Of a stretch of 17,224 nucleotides of DNA, positions 9,480 through 17,224 are shown piece after piece; within the stretch, counting starts at the first letter, position 1; each line of letters opens with the position of its first letter. The stretch is from Evernia prunastri (lineage: Eukaryota > Ascomycota > Lecanoromycetes > Lecanorales > Parmeliaceae). The notes below the pieces were generated by a model. The model ran no database searches, had not been told where the DNA came from, and saw nothing but the letters and a program-made list of their open reading frames with translations. The translations under genes and the position numbers were made by a program. The stretch spans positions 1 to 17,224 of the forward strand of contig NKYR01000245.1 of the NCBI GenBank assembly GCA_003184365.1, given 5' to 3'.

Positions 9480-9811
9480 GTCTTGCAGCTCGGTCTCTGG
9501 GCCTATTAAAGAGCGAGCGTTAGGGCTCGGTGTTTCTGGTCACGTCCGCGTTTACCGCCCACAACCAGCTAATAATGGATTCCGAGGAAGCCATTTTCTG
9601 GGACCCGTCAAGGTAGAACCCAGAAACATGAGATCGACTATTTATGGTCCATGAAAAGCTGATCATGGATTCTAGGCGCTGAACTAGAAACTACGACGGC
9701 GCTGTCCCCATCCCCTGCCCGTTCGACTGTGCAATGACAGACCTTTTATACAAAGACCTCCCTGGGACAGGCGTCTTCGTCTACAAGCTAATTCTTATTC
9801 TCTTCGACATC
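9480..9811. other. divergent intergenic region
   Basis: It lies between the minus-strand hypothetical gene and the plus-strand F-box/ankyrin gene and should hold both promoters. On the minus strand it contains the possible leading mini-exon 9594-9556. On the plus strand, an ATG at 9734 extends the F-box frame by 26 codons; the C/T-rich run just before 9812 looks more like a leader, so I did not use it. Confidence 0.4.
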
Positions 9812-10961
9812 ATGACAATGGAGAACCTCTCGACAGAGCTCTTGACAGCGGTACTGTCGCATTCGGTGCAAGAATGGTCTCAAAATTTGCTGTTCGATAG
9901 TAAGAGATCAGACGTCTCTTATCAAAACCTTCGACTCCATCGAGATGTATGCGGTAAGATCTCAATTGCACTCCGTGTTGGAAATTTGGTGATCGATTTA
10001 TCTAACTTTCATAGCCACTTGGCGATCGATTATCGATTATCAGCTACTGAGCGAAATCAACAAATGGAAGCCACGGATGTTTCGCCAGAAAGTGGTGTAT
10101 GCGGCAGAGTGGGGTCATGCTGTCTTCATCGAGCTGGCATATTCTTCGAAGAACGCTCATCTCCTTAGCAAGACCACTTTCCGCAAAGGCTTTACGGTTC
10201 CTTTAGAGCACGTAGCTCTGGCGGAAGCCGCTCGATACGATCGATACGCTGTGGTTAGAGTCTTAATCGACAGAGGTCTCGATCTGAACGCAGCTTATGT
10301 GAAAGGAAAAGAGTCCTGTGGGCGAAGTGACGACCACACGACGACATCGGATGAGCAAATTACGTACGTCAATCCGCTTCATGTCAGCGTCGCGTGGGGT
10401 AATACCAGGACGGCGCAATTGCTCCTGGAGAATGGAGCAGATGTAAACGCTCGAAGATGCGGATGGGGTAAGACGGCTCTTTTCGATGCTGTCGAATTAT
10501 CTGGTTATGGAGTCAACTCTTCACTCAGAGACTTACTCGCCGCAACGAAAAGGATAGCGATGACTCGTCTCCTGCTGGATTATGGAGCAGATATAAACAT
10601 CAAATCAGATAACGGCGAATCCATTCTCTACGCCGCTGCGAATGGAGGCTACGCGGATGTACTCGAGTTGTTACTGAAGGCGGGAGCTTGTAGGCATCTT
10701 GAGGACACTACCAAGAGTGACGGCTTCTCACCATTGATGGCTGCAAGCTGCGCAAAACAAGGCGCAGTGACTCGAATGCTTCTTGAGATGGGAGCCGATT
10801 GTAACAGGCATGCTGCGAATGGCCTTGGCGCTCTCTCCCTCGCCGTGGAACCTATCCACCCGGTGACTGATCCAACCTCTACGATCGAGGCGCTTCTTGA
10901 GTATGGGGCCGATGTCAACGGCGACGGGCAGTCCATTTCACCCCTTTTCTGGGCAGTCTAG
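9812..10961 (+). CDS. F-box and ankyrin-repeat protein, truncated by in-frame TAG
   Basis: Exons 9812-9953 and 10015-10961; the 61-nt intron has GTAAGA, ATCTAAC and CATAG. The product to the stop is 362 aa (388 if the ATG at 9734 is used). An F-box-like segment opens the protein (MENLSTELLTAVLSH, then RLHRDVCATWRSIID across the splice), which in this fold binds Skp1 in SCF ubiquitin ligases. At least six ankyrin repeats follow, with hallmark ends such as LLLENGADVNA, LLLDYGADINI, LLLKAGA, MLLEMGADCN and LLEYGADVNG. They would serve as the substrate-binding surface. The seventh repeat is cut by TAG 10959-10961 right after SPLFWAV. The same frame then resumes the repeat, so the stop is a nonsense change and not a natural end. 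F-box assignment is moderate; ankyrin assignment is strong. Confidence 0.85.
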
Positions 10962-11095
10962 TGGAATAACCTTGTAGCGGTCAAGTTATTGCTGACCGCG
11001 GGAGCCGATGTTGATAAAGTGGATTCCCTAGGCGCCACACCACTTGAGACTTGGCTGGCACTGCGTCCGGGTGGCTTCCTAGGTCATGATGTTAG
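10962..11095 (+). pseudogene. ankyrin-repeat remainder beyond the nonsense codon
   Basis: In the same frame as the upstream gene, the sequence continues WNNLVAVKLLLTAGADVDK and then ATPLETWLAL, that is, the rest of repeat seven and the start of an eighth. No intron can remove the TAG (the only GT-AG pair around it is 6 nt). The ankyrin pattern fades near 11075. After about 11095 a different protein's sequence appears in another frame, so the native 3' end is lost. Confidence 0.75.
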
Positions 11096-11755
11096 GACAT
11101 CTCCTCGCCCAGCCCGGATTTGGACGATTCAGACGAGCCGCCCCTCGTCTACGAAGGGAATAAACAAGTCATTCAAGACCGGCGTTGGTGTCCTTTCGAA
11201 CGCGCCTACGAGCTGCCTAGTTATGATACGAGAGCCGTTCTGTTGACGTGCAGAACCACGTATGAAGAAATCGCGCCGATCTTTTATCGCGGCGTGACAT
11301 GGTCGATGTGCGATCCACTCGCCTTATTCCGTTTAGAGTCTACCATCGATCCCTCGTACTTCCAATCGATCCAGCACATCCAATTCTCACATGCCTACTA
11401 CGCGCTGGGCTGGGATGGATCGACCTTCGGAGCCAACAGTCCTCGATCCGAAAGAGAACAGGTACTGGAAAACATCAAGCGCGAGCGCTGGGGGGATTTC
11501 TGGCGCATCCTGGCCGGATTGCATGCGCTGGAGAGTCTAAAGGTTTGGATTATGTTTCGCTCTGATTTCAGCGATGGGGAGCCAGCGTTGGGGGATGGAC
11601 AGGTTGACGATTTGATAGCGTGTGGGCTGAGGAGGGTGAAGAGGGTCGAGGTGCAGATTAAATGGAAGCAGTATATATTAGGGCTGGCGAATGGGCAGCC
11701 GGCTAGACGGTTGAATGCTGTGGAGGAGAAGGTAAAGCAGGCGTGGACGTCGTGA
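11096..11755 (+). pseudogene. headless DUF7730/F-box-like fragment
   Basis: The frame opens directly after TAG 11093-11095 and runs 219 codons to TGA 11753-11755, but no ATG precedes its most conserved part, AVLLTCRTTYEEIAPIFYRG. That motif, followed by DPLALFRLEST and a helical Trp-rich middle (WGDFWRILAGLHALESLKVW), resembles the fungal DUF7730 family, whose N-terminus normally has an F-box-like LP-x-E-(I/L)-R-x-x-IY motif. That N-terminal part is absent here and the sequence before it is ankyrin repeat in another frame. It could be a 3' exon of an undetected splice form; a truncated copy joined by rearrangement fits better. Confidence 0.55.
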
Positions 11756-11843
11756 TCGGAGCTTTCATATGTCCTGAGCTATCAAATAAGAGGCTACCAG
11801 TTTTTTCACGACACAAGCAACAGACACTTCACTCCTCTTTCCC

Positions 11844-11969
11844 TTAACTTCCCTTCAAAATCCACACCGACTTGACCAGTTTCGAAAAATTCTGCGTATC
11901 TCCATACGGCACACTGGTCAAATCATCCGTCTCGCCCTTAATGATCGCGCCCCCCTTATCCCCGTAACT
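11844..11969 (-). pseudogene. C-terminal 41 codons beyond an in-frame TAG
   Basis: Directly after TAG 11972-11970 of the large secreted-protein gene, the same frame continues for 41 sense codons (beginning SYGDKGGAIIKGETDD, ending SVWILKGS) to TAA 11846-11844. Composition and absence of further stops fit a genuine C-terminus. No intron of plausible size can excise the TAG. It is likely a nonsense change (for example CAG to TAG), less likely readthrough or a sequencing error. Confidence 0.65.
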
Positions 11970-14682
11970 CTAAGCATAGATCCACATGTTCCCGCCGTTG
12001 AAACACTTGGCGCTCTGGGCCTGGTTCTGCCATTGCGTGGGTAGTGGCTCTCCTCCGACGCCACCGCACCATGCATCAGCTCCCAAAGACGTGGCGGAGT
12101 AAAGACAGCAAATGGGATCGGGCCCGGTCGAGGGGCCCGAAATGGTGAATTTGGCTTGCCCGTCGCGGTTTCGGTCGATGGCTTGCATGTCGGCCGCGAA
12201 AGCGTAGAAGGTGCTGGATTTAGGAGGGGGGAATTGGTTGGTGGTGTATTCGTCGACCGTGTGGCCTTGTGGGCGGGGGTCGCGAGGGATGGGTGCGTCT
12301 TCCCAGTAGGTTTGGAGTTCGTAGCCGCCGGCGGGGAGGGTCAGGGTGTCCACGTTTTTAATTTCGAAGCCCAGCCCGCTTTGTTTTTGGTACGTCCCTG
12401 GTGGCAGGCAGAGGGATGCGCCGCTATAGGAGAGACAGACGTAGTCGTTGTTGGAGAGGGAGGCGAATGGGCTGGCGGAGGGGGCGGGCACGTAGGCGCC
12501 GCCTTGGCCGTCGGTGGATGTAGTATTGGTGGTGTTGTCGGATGTGCCGGTATCGACGGGGAGGGAAACTCCGCCGGTGTTGGAGGAGGCGGAAAGCCCG
12601 CAGGCTATGGCGGATGGGAGACCGGTGACTGAGAGGTTGTATGTTTCATAATATTGAGTGCCGGGATAGGCGATGAGCTTGCAGTCTCCATCTGAGTCGG
12701 GGATGACTTTGTTGTAGATGTCGGATGCTGTGGCATTGAGGTTTGGTACGGTAATCAAGTCTCTGGTGAAAGAGGATGGAAATCAGCATAATATTCAAAA
12801 TCTAGAAGTGGAAGATGATGGCTGAAGGGCGCAGGCCGGCGCCATCTTCAGATGGTGCACTTCTCGAGTGCAGCGAGCGTACCGGTTAATTGCAAATGTG
12901 GGATGATTGCACAATGATGGCGGATCAGCACCCATGCATCCAGCTTTGCCAGCCTCGACACATTTCTTGTTATTGCAGTTGATTGTCGCGATCTTGTCGC
13001 TTCCACTATTTTCCACAGTCGGGTCGATGACAAACCATGCAGCTGCGATGTCCTACAGTTTTCGCCGAGTCGTTAGTCCAGCTCTTTGGGGCAACTTTCA
13101 ATGCAGAGTTCCTGCAAGCAGAGTGACGTACCGGGATGCTCATTGGGTATCCCTGGTTATATTGAATCAGAAAAGCGATGGAATCGAAGTTGTTCAGGCC
13201 TAGCACTGAGGACAGCGTGCCTGAACCGTATATTGCCGTACAATTGGGATTGCCCGGGAGGTCAGCCGTTCCCTTTTGACATTGCTCTATTGCCAGTGTC
13301 AACCTCGTGAATCTCGAGGAAGGAGGGGAATGCGCGTCCTGAGACCACAGACGAAAGATAAGGATGATGCGTACCATTGCCGGTGTGAGAGGCGTCGCCA
13401 AACATCTTCCATTGAATGATTCCCTGAACATCCGTCACAACGGCTGGTTGGTTTGCGTTCAAGAACATACCGGGAAGAACTAGATTGCAGCAATCAGCCG
13501 AGATCCTAGAGCGTCGCCGGCCGGCAACAACTTACTTCCGAAGAGAGCGGTAATTGCTCCCCCAATGATCCAACCCAATGGCCCAGCAACCAGAGCACCT
13601 GCAGCAATACCAGCAGCAAGGCCCACCGCGCCAATTGCTCCTCCGACCCAATTGTGGTCTATGAAATCTAAAATGACAAAAGAAGCCCCAACGACGGTGC
13701 CGGCAATGCCGAGGGCGTTCAGAGCCTCTTTGCCGATGGCGGTGAGGGTCTTCAGGTCACTTCCCACTCTCGCCATCGTAGATTCTGTTTCGACGTCTGT
13801 TGGCATACCCCCCGCCGGGGTTTTCACCAAGGTGTCGTCATCGCTGAGGTCGGTCATGTCGGATGGTATGTTTTTGTACTCGTCATAGAGGGCAAGCTCG
13901 TCGTAAAAGGTACCGGGACCCTTCTCGCCTTCATTGTTCAAAGTGAGCGAGCATGCCTCCCTTTTCATTTTACTCCCGCCTTCGCAGCCCTCCTCTGACT
14001 GGAGCTTGATAACTTGTGGTTTCGGGTTGCCATCTGACAAGTACCCAACATATTTGATGTCCACGTTGAGTTTCCGCTGCACACCTTGCCATCTATCCGA
14101 GCCGGCCAGGATGTTGCTCAGAGGCTTGGGAAGCTCCATATTCATTGCCGCGAGCAGTCTCCGCACATAGGCGTTGCAGTCGTTGATGTCCGACGCAAAA
14201 CTCTCGTCGACCCGATAATTGGCGTCGTCGAAAAACTCGGTCGTCAGGAAGCCCTCCATTTTCGAGAAATCAAACAAATCGTCATTGGTCATGGTGGTCG
14301 TTCCAATTTCGAAAATTTCCCGGTTCCCCTGAATCGGTGGCTCCTTGCCACTTTCGGAGGTTGGCAGATTGAGGATCCGGAGATGCAGACCCATATCCGG
14401 CAGCATAGGCGCTACATCGGTGTTGATAGCGATTTCAACCTTGACGGATCCATCCGTGTCAGTCCCGCCATACCACACAGAAGAGTGCACGAAGAAACCG
14501 GTTGTTGCGTCTGAGAAAGTTGTGAGTGTCCAGGGCCTCGTGTTGCCCAAAACCTAGACCCCACGCTCACCAGCACGACGCGAGAGCTGGCCGCTTTCTG
14601 CAAAAAGTGAGGACGGTAATGATAGACAAAACGTCAAGTTCGGCAAAAGAGCGTACAGTGAAAGCAATAGAGAAGGGAACAT
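11970..14682 (-). CDS. large secreted protein with glycine-rich hydrophobic segment, six exons
   Basis: Exons: 14682-14571, 14510-13536, 13479-13375, 13286-13132, 13052-12883, 12762-11970. Intron sizes are 60, 56, 88, 79 and 120 nt, all GT-AG with consistent phases, giving 769 aa to the TAG. The N-terminus (MFPSLLLSLYALLPNLTFCL) is a clear signal peptide, followed by an RR near residue 35 that could be a Kex2-like site. Exon 2 has a motif DCNAYVRRLL and ends in a long Gly/Ala-rich hydrophobic stretch (GGAIGAVGLAAGIAAGALV) able to span a membrane. Exons 3-5 are rich in Cys, Asn and Trp (NFDSIAFLIQYNQGYPMSI, CNNKKC). The last exon has a Ser/Thr/Asn linker and a Cys-containing C-terminal domain. 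It loosely recalls large fungal secreted proteins sometimes labelled enterotoxin-like. The activity is unassigned, and the gene appears truncated by a nonsense codon. Confidence 0.8.
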
Positions 14683-15284
14683 GGTCGCTGTGGACCACAA
14701 ACTGAGCTATTGAAAACCACGAAAGGAGTGGACGCATTCGAAATTGCCTCGAGCCGAAGAGAGAAAGGTTTGCCCAGCAAATGTTGGACGTCTCGGTGCA
14801 GAATGGCATTATATCTGTCTTCAGGGTAATAGAACATCACTGGCAAAATCATTAAACCTTGCCAAATTCCCGTCCTGAAACAGTAATACTGAAGCACCCC
14901 ACAGTAGTCTGATCGAAATGAGCCATCGTGCTTAGCCACCCTTCTACTGAGCCTATATGATTACTTTAAAAAGACATGCAAACCCGGAAATGGAACGAGA
15001 TCGTTTTTGGACTGCGGAGATACCGATAGGCTATATCACTTAGCTTAACCGAAGTGGGGAGACGTCTTACCCGCGCCTCGCACCAAATCACAGGACGATT
15101 GAAGGTCTTTCAGATGGACTACAGTAGACAAAGGCAACGAGTGCTCCGGAACGATGCCTACGGTAAATATCCATTCGCAAGGAAAACGAAACCCTTCAAA
15201 TGCAGTGAGGTAGAAATTCTATTTATCTTGATATCTAGACAAATTGATTTCCAGCAGCGACGATGAATTGACCCACTACCACAA
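14683..15284. other. upstream region of the secreted-protein gene, no gene seen
   Basis: About 600 bp between the minus-strand gene start and repeat copy B. The first few hundred bases should include its promoter, but I see no clear TATA box close to the ATG. Frames such as 15054-15266 (plus) and 14634-14939 (minus) show no domain. No RNA gene is evident. Confidence 0.4.
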
Positions 15285-15778
15285 CTGGCTTTTACGGTGC
15301 TGCTTTCCCTAGTACTGGTTTCTACAGTACTGGCATTCACAGTCCTGCTTTCCGCGATGCTACCTTTCGCTACGCTTTACACTATAGGGCTGTCTCTGCC
15401 AGTGCTAGCTTTCCCCTCCTACTATTTATATATCGGAAGTTTCATGTAACCGACGGTCCAAATAGGAGCCTTTTATTTCAGGGTCAAATGTATGTCCACT
15501 TCTTTCCCCATTTTTCTGCTTCTGCCCATCCTACTTCTGCCCATTACTGCTTCTTCCCCCACTCAACCACAGCAAAGACACATCAAAGTGCAACAGGACC
15601 TTCAATATATTGTTGAGCGTAACTGGCCGGTCAAAAGGTATTCCTAACGACCAGCCTACTCCGAGGATACTCCTATCAAGAGAGCAGGTATTCGGCATTA
15701 TTATCTCAGCTTCCTCAACGTCGCTACCGTATAGCATTACTGCTAAATACATCCTGTGTGACATCAGATCCCTTAATA
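15285..15778 (+). repeat. dispersed repeat, copy B
   Basis: Second copy of the element at 5160-5543, same orientation. It starts with diverged ACTGGC/TTCACAGT tandem motifs and shares the core ATAGGGCTGTCTC, GTGCTAGCTTT, TATTTATATAT, GGAAGTTTCATG, AAATAGGAGCC, TTTCAGGGTCAAA and the end GACATCAGATCCCT. It contains about 178 bp (15536-15713) absent from copy A. Homology to copy A stops at about 15776, exactly where dynamin-like coding sequence on the minus strand begins, which marks the element's right boundary. Confidence 0.75.
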
Positions 15779-16228
15779 AGCCGAAAGTCGGACTAGCGCT
15801 TCTGTACAGGCTTGCACGTCCATGTCAACAATGATGTGTTTCTGTAACGACGCGAGAAGCTTCCCGGCATCAACGGCGTTTTTGCTAATAGGGAATTTGT
15901 CGTTCCAGAGACACAGGTGGAGGCGCATGGAAGTGTGGTCATTGGACTTTGAGGGGATGAGGCAGGTGGTTCAAGTTTTGGTGAGAACTTTGGTAAACAA
16001 ACCCTAAACCTTGTAGGGCTCGATAACAGAGCGTTTGAAGACAGTGTGTCTTGGCACAAACGATTGGGTCTCAAGACTCAAAAAAAAAAAATCGCTAGTG
16101 ATGCTGGGTTCTTTAACATGCGTAAAGAGGCCTAGTCCCATGAATTTGTCAGTCAGCCGTGCTGGGAAGAGCCGCTCGTGTGCGCCTAGAAGTGGGGTCC
16201 AGCTCGTCGTGCCTAAGATACTCCCCAA
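15776..16228 (-). pseudogene. decayed dynamin-like GTPase fragment (GED region)
   Basis: One minus frame reads from 16228 to 15776 with two stops, TAG 16006-16004 and TGA 15973-15971. Downstream of them it contains SNDHTSMRLHLCLWNDK and then KHIIVDMDVQACTEALVRLS, ending in AY at the edge of repeat copy B. The last part resembles the start of the GTPase effector domain of fungal dynamin-like proteins, where an ACxEAL-x-L-x-AYY-like helix is followed by a KTFxDN segment. That following segment is missing. The 5' part (16228-16007) has no recognisable match. The assignment is by eye and moderate. Confidence 0.4.
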
Positions 16229-16240
16229 GTTATACCGGCA

Positions 16241-16477
16241 ATGATGCTTGCTGCAGTGGAACGTTGGGTGACTCCCATCCTCGGTCCAGAGGTCTTCCTC
16301 TTGATTTTGCCTTCGCGATTGAGCGAAGATGACATATCAAGCTGCGTGTTGCTACCGATGGCTCCGGACGCAGAGCTAATTATTGAGGAAACCCGGCGGG
16401 AACAGAACGCTCAGAATACCAAGTGGACGACGTCACAGATACCTTGCGGAGTGAGATGTGTCCAGGCCTTCACCTAA
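16241..16477 (+). pseudogene. possible C-terminal dynamin-like fragment on the opposite strand
   Basis: A plus frame reads AMMLAAVERWVTPILGPEVF and then SEDDISSC and a charged helix (ELIIEETRREQNAQN) before TAA 16475-16477. The order VERW, a PxVF-like turn, an acidic LSEDDI and a charged coil resembles the end of a dynamin effector domain. It would follow on from the minus-strand fragment next door. The similarity is weak and could be chance. Confidence 0.25.
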
Positions 16478-16971
16478 CGATTGCAGCTCATCGTTACCAG
16501 ATCTACGCGGTTTAGAAGAGGAGGCAATCATTAGGTCCAACATTCTCATGATACTATAATACAAAGGCCACACGAAACTCGCGCAAAATGACCTGCCCTC
16601 GACGTCTTGCCGAACGAGATTATATGAGGGGCTATACTAGCGCGGCATATCTGAGAGTATGATGTAGCTCTTGAATGGCACTCTACACAGCTCATAAGCA
16701 AACCAGTATCTTGTTCCGGCCGAAGTTCGCCTAATCCTTTGCTTTATATCTAATCCTCTAAGCCCATACAAGCCTTCGGGTAGAATATTGAAGAAGGAAA
16801 GAGTGCAGAGGTATTTGAAGATAAGCAGCGTTTGCAGGATCTGGGGATATTCACTTCTGGCCTGAGAGAATGCTACATTTGACACGCGGAGAAGAACGAA
16901 GTTCCGATTCAAGTGATTGCTGCTATCGACATACCAGTGTCCCGCATTGAAGTGCCGATAGCGATCACTAA
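16478..16971. other. no gene identified
   Basis: It holds a 91-codon minus frame (16912-16637) that contains a hydrophobic stretch (TLLIFKYLCTLSFFNILPEG) and an Arg-rich part but no family I know. The remaining sequence shows nothing recognisable. It ends at the in-frame TAA just before the ATG at 16972. Confidence 0.4.
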
Positions 16972-17224
16972 ATGCCCGCGCACGAAGTTACCTCCAACGA
17001 CAAGCCCATTGTGTGCCAAGACGAAGCTGCCTGTGATGGCTGTATGCAAGACTTTAGCCTCCTTCAAACCTGTCGGCAAATCTACGATGAAGCGCGCTCG
17101 GTCCTATACCAAAACAACACATTCGTGTTTTGGGGTTTCGACACCTTTGCCGCCTACTTTGGGTTCACCGAAACAACGAACGTCTACATGCCTCGCTCCA
17201 CGAAACCTAACAGGCTGCGAGCCA
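16972..17224 (+). CDS. DUF7730-like protein, 5' part (runs off the window)
   Basis: The frame from ATG 16972 is open to the window end (84 codons) and is preceded directly by TAA 16969-16971. It contains MQDFSLLQTCRQIYDEARSVLYQNNTFVFWGF, shown here only to mark the family motif: LLxTCRQIYxEA followed by LY-x-x-NTF. This motif is common in fungal DUF7730/F-box-like proteins. The usual N-terminal LP-x-E-(I/L)-R-x-x-IY segment is missing, so either an upstream exon was not found or this copy is N-terminally truncated, like the relative at 11096-11755. Function is unknown. Confidence 0.6.
   Translation, partial: MPAHEVTSNDKPIVCQDEAACDGCMQDFSLLQTCRQIYDEARSVLYQNNTFVFWGFDTFAAYFGFTETTNVYMPRSTKPNRLRA

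Noticed and set aside
10959..10961. TAG as a recoded amino acid or alternative genetic code
   Set aside because: Other genes here (SWIM gene, AAA ATPase) use normal stops, including TAG at 7115-7117, and have no internal TAG; nonsense mutation is simpler.
11093..11095. TAG as the 3' end of an intron joining the ankyrin gene to the DUF7730-like frame
   Set aside because: Only weak donors or impossibly short introns are available, and no branch site fits; the possibility is kept only as a refutation test.
11299..11565. 88-codon plus frame
   Set aside because: An out-of-frame shadow within the DUF7730-like fragment.
12156..12632. 158-codon plus-strand Gly/Val-rich frame
   Set aside because: Antisense of the last exon of the secreted-protein gene; its Gly-rich make-up comes from the codon bias of the opposite strand.
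14086..14514. 142-codon plus-strand frame and neighbours at 13565-13888 and 14345-14557
   Set aside because: All lie opposite exon 2 of the minus-strand secreted-protein gene and show no motif.
1..17224. tRNA or rRNA genes
   Set aside because: I found no GTTCRANTC-type T-arm with a matching acceptor stem, nor rRNA-like conserved blocks, on either strand by eye.

Overview
The window looks like nuclear DNA of a filamentous ascomycete (Pezizomycotina). The evidence is short GT-AG introns (51-120 nt) with CTAAC/CTGAC-type branch points, and protein families typical of that group: a DUF7025-type AAA ATPase, a secreted thaumatin-like protein, F-box/ankyrin and DUF7730-like proteins, and a SWIM zinc-finger protein. 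Genes sit on both strands with no operon logic. Introns were placed by eye from splice signals and frame continuity. All family assignments come from motif recognition, without database searches.

Layout. 1-1892 (+): 3' part of an AAA ATPase with four introns. 2424-3269 (-): a thaumatin-like secreted protein, convergent with the ATPase; its conserved C-terminal half lies in a second exon. 3270-6307: gene-poor, with ORF debris and the first copy (A) of a dispersed repeat. 6410-7117 (+): small SWIM zinc-finger gene behind a TATA box. 7118-8786: no clear gene, but a striking palindrome-rich tandem repeat at 8299-8520. 8787-9479 (-): unrecognised ORF. 9812-10961 (+): F-box plus ankyrin-repeat gene cut by an in-frame TAG, then by a junction to a headless DUF7730-like fragment (11096-11755). 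11970-14682 (-): six-exon gene for a large secreted protein with a glycine-rich membrane segment, also ending at an in-frame TAG beyond which the frame still looks coding. 15285-15778: second repeat copy (B), abutting decayed dynamin-like coding sequence on the minus strand, with a possible continuation on the plus strand. 16972 to the end (+): another DUF7730-like gene fragment leaving the window.

The genes do not form an evident pathway. The left end (ATPase, thaumatin-like) looks like an ordinary intact gene region. The right two thirds look like a degenerating accessory region: duplicated repeats, nonsense codons in otherwise length-preserved frames, headless family fragments and a probable small inversion. 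The most interesting biology is the large secreted membrane-active-looking protein (11844-14682) and the paired TAG interruptions in neighbouring genes.
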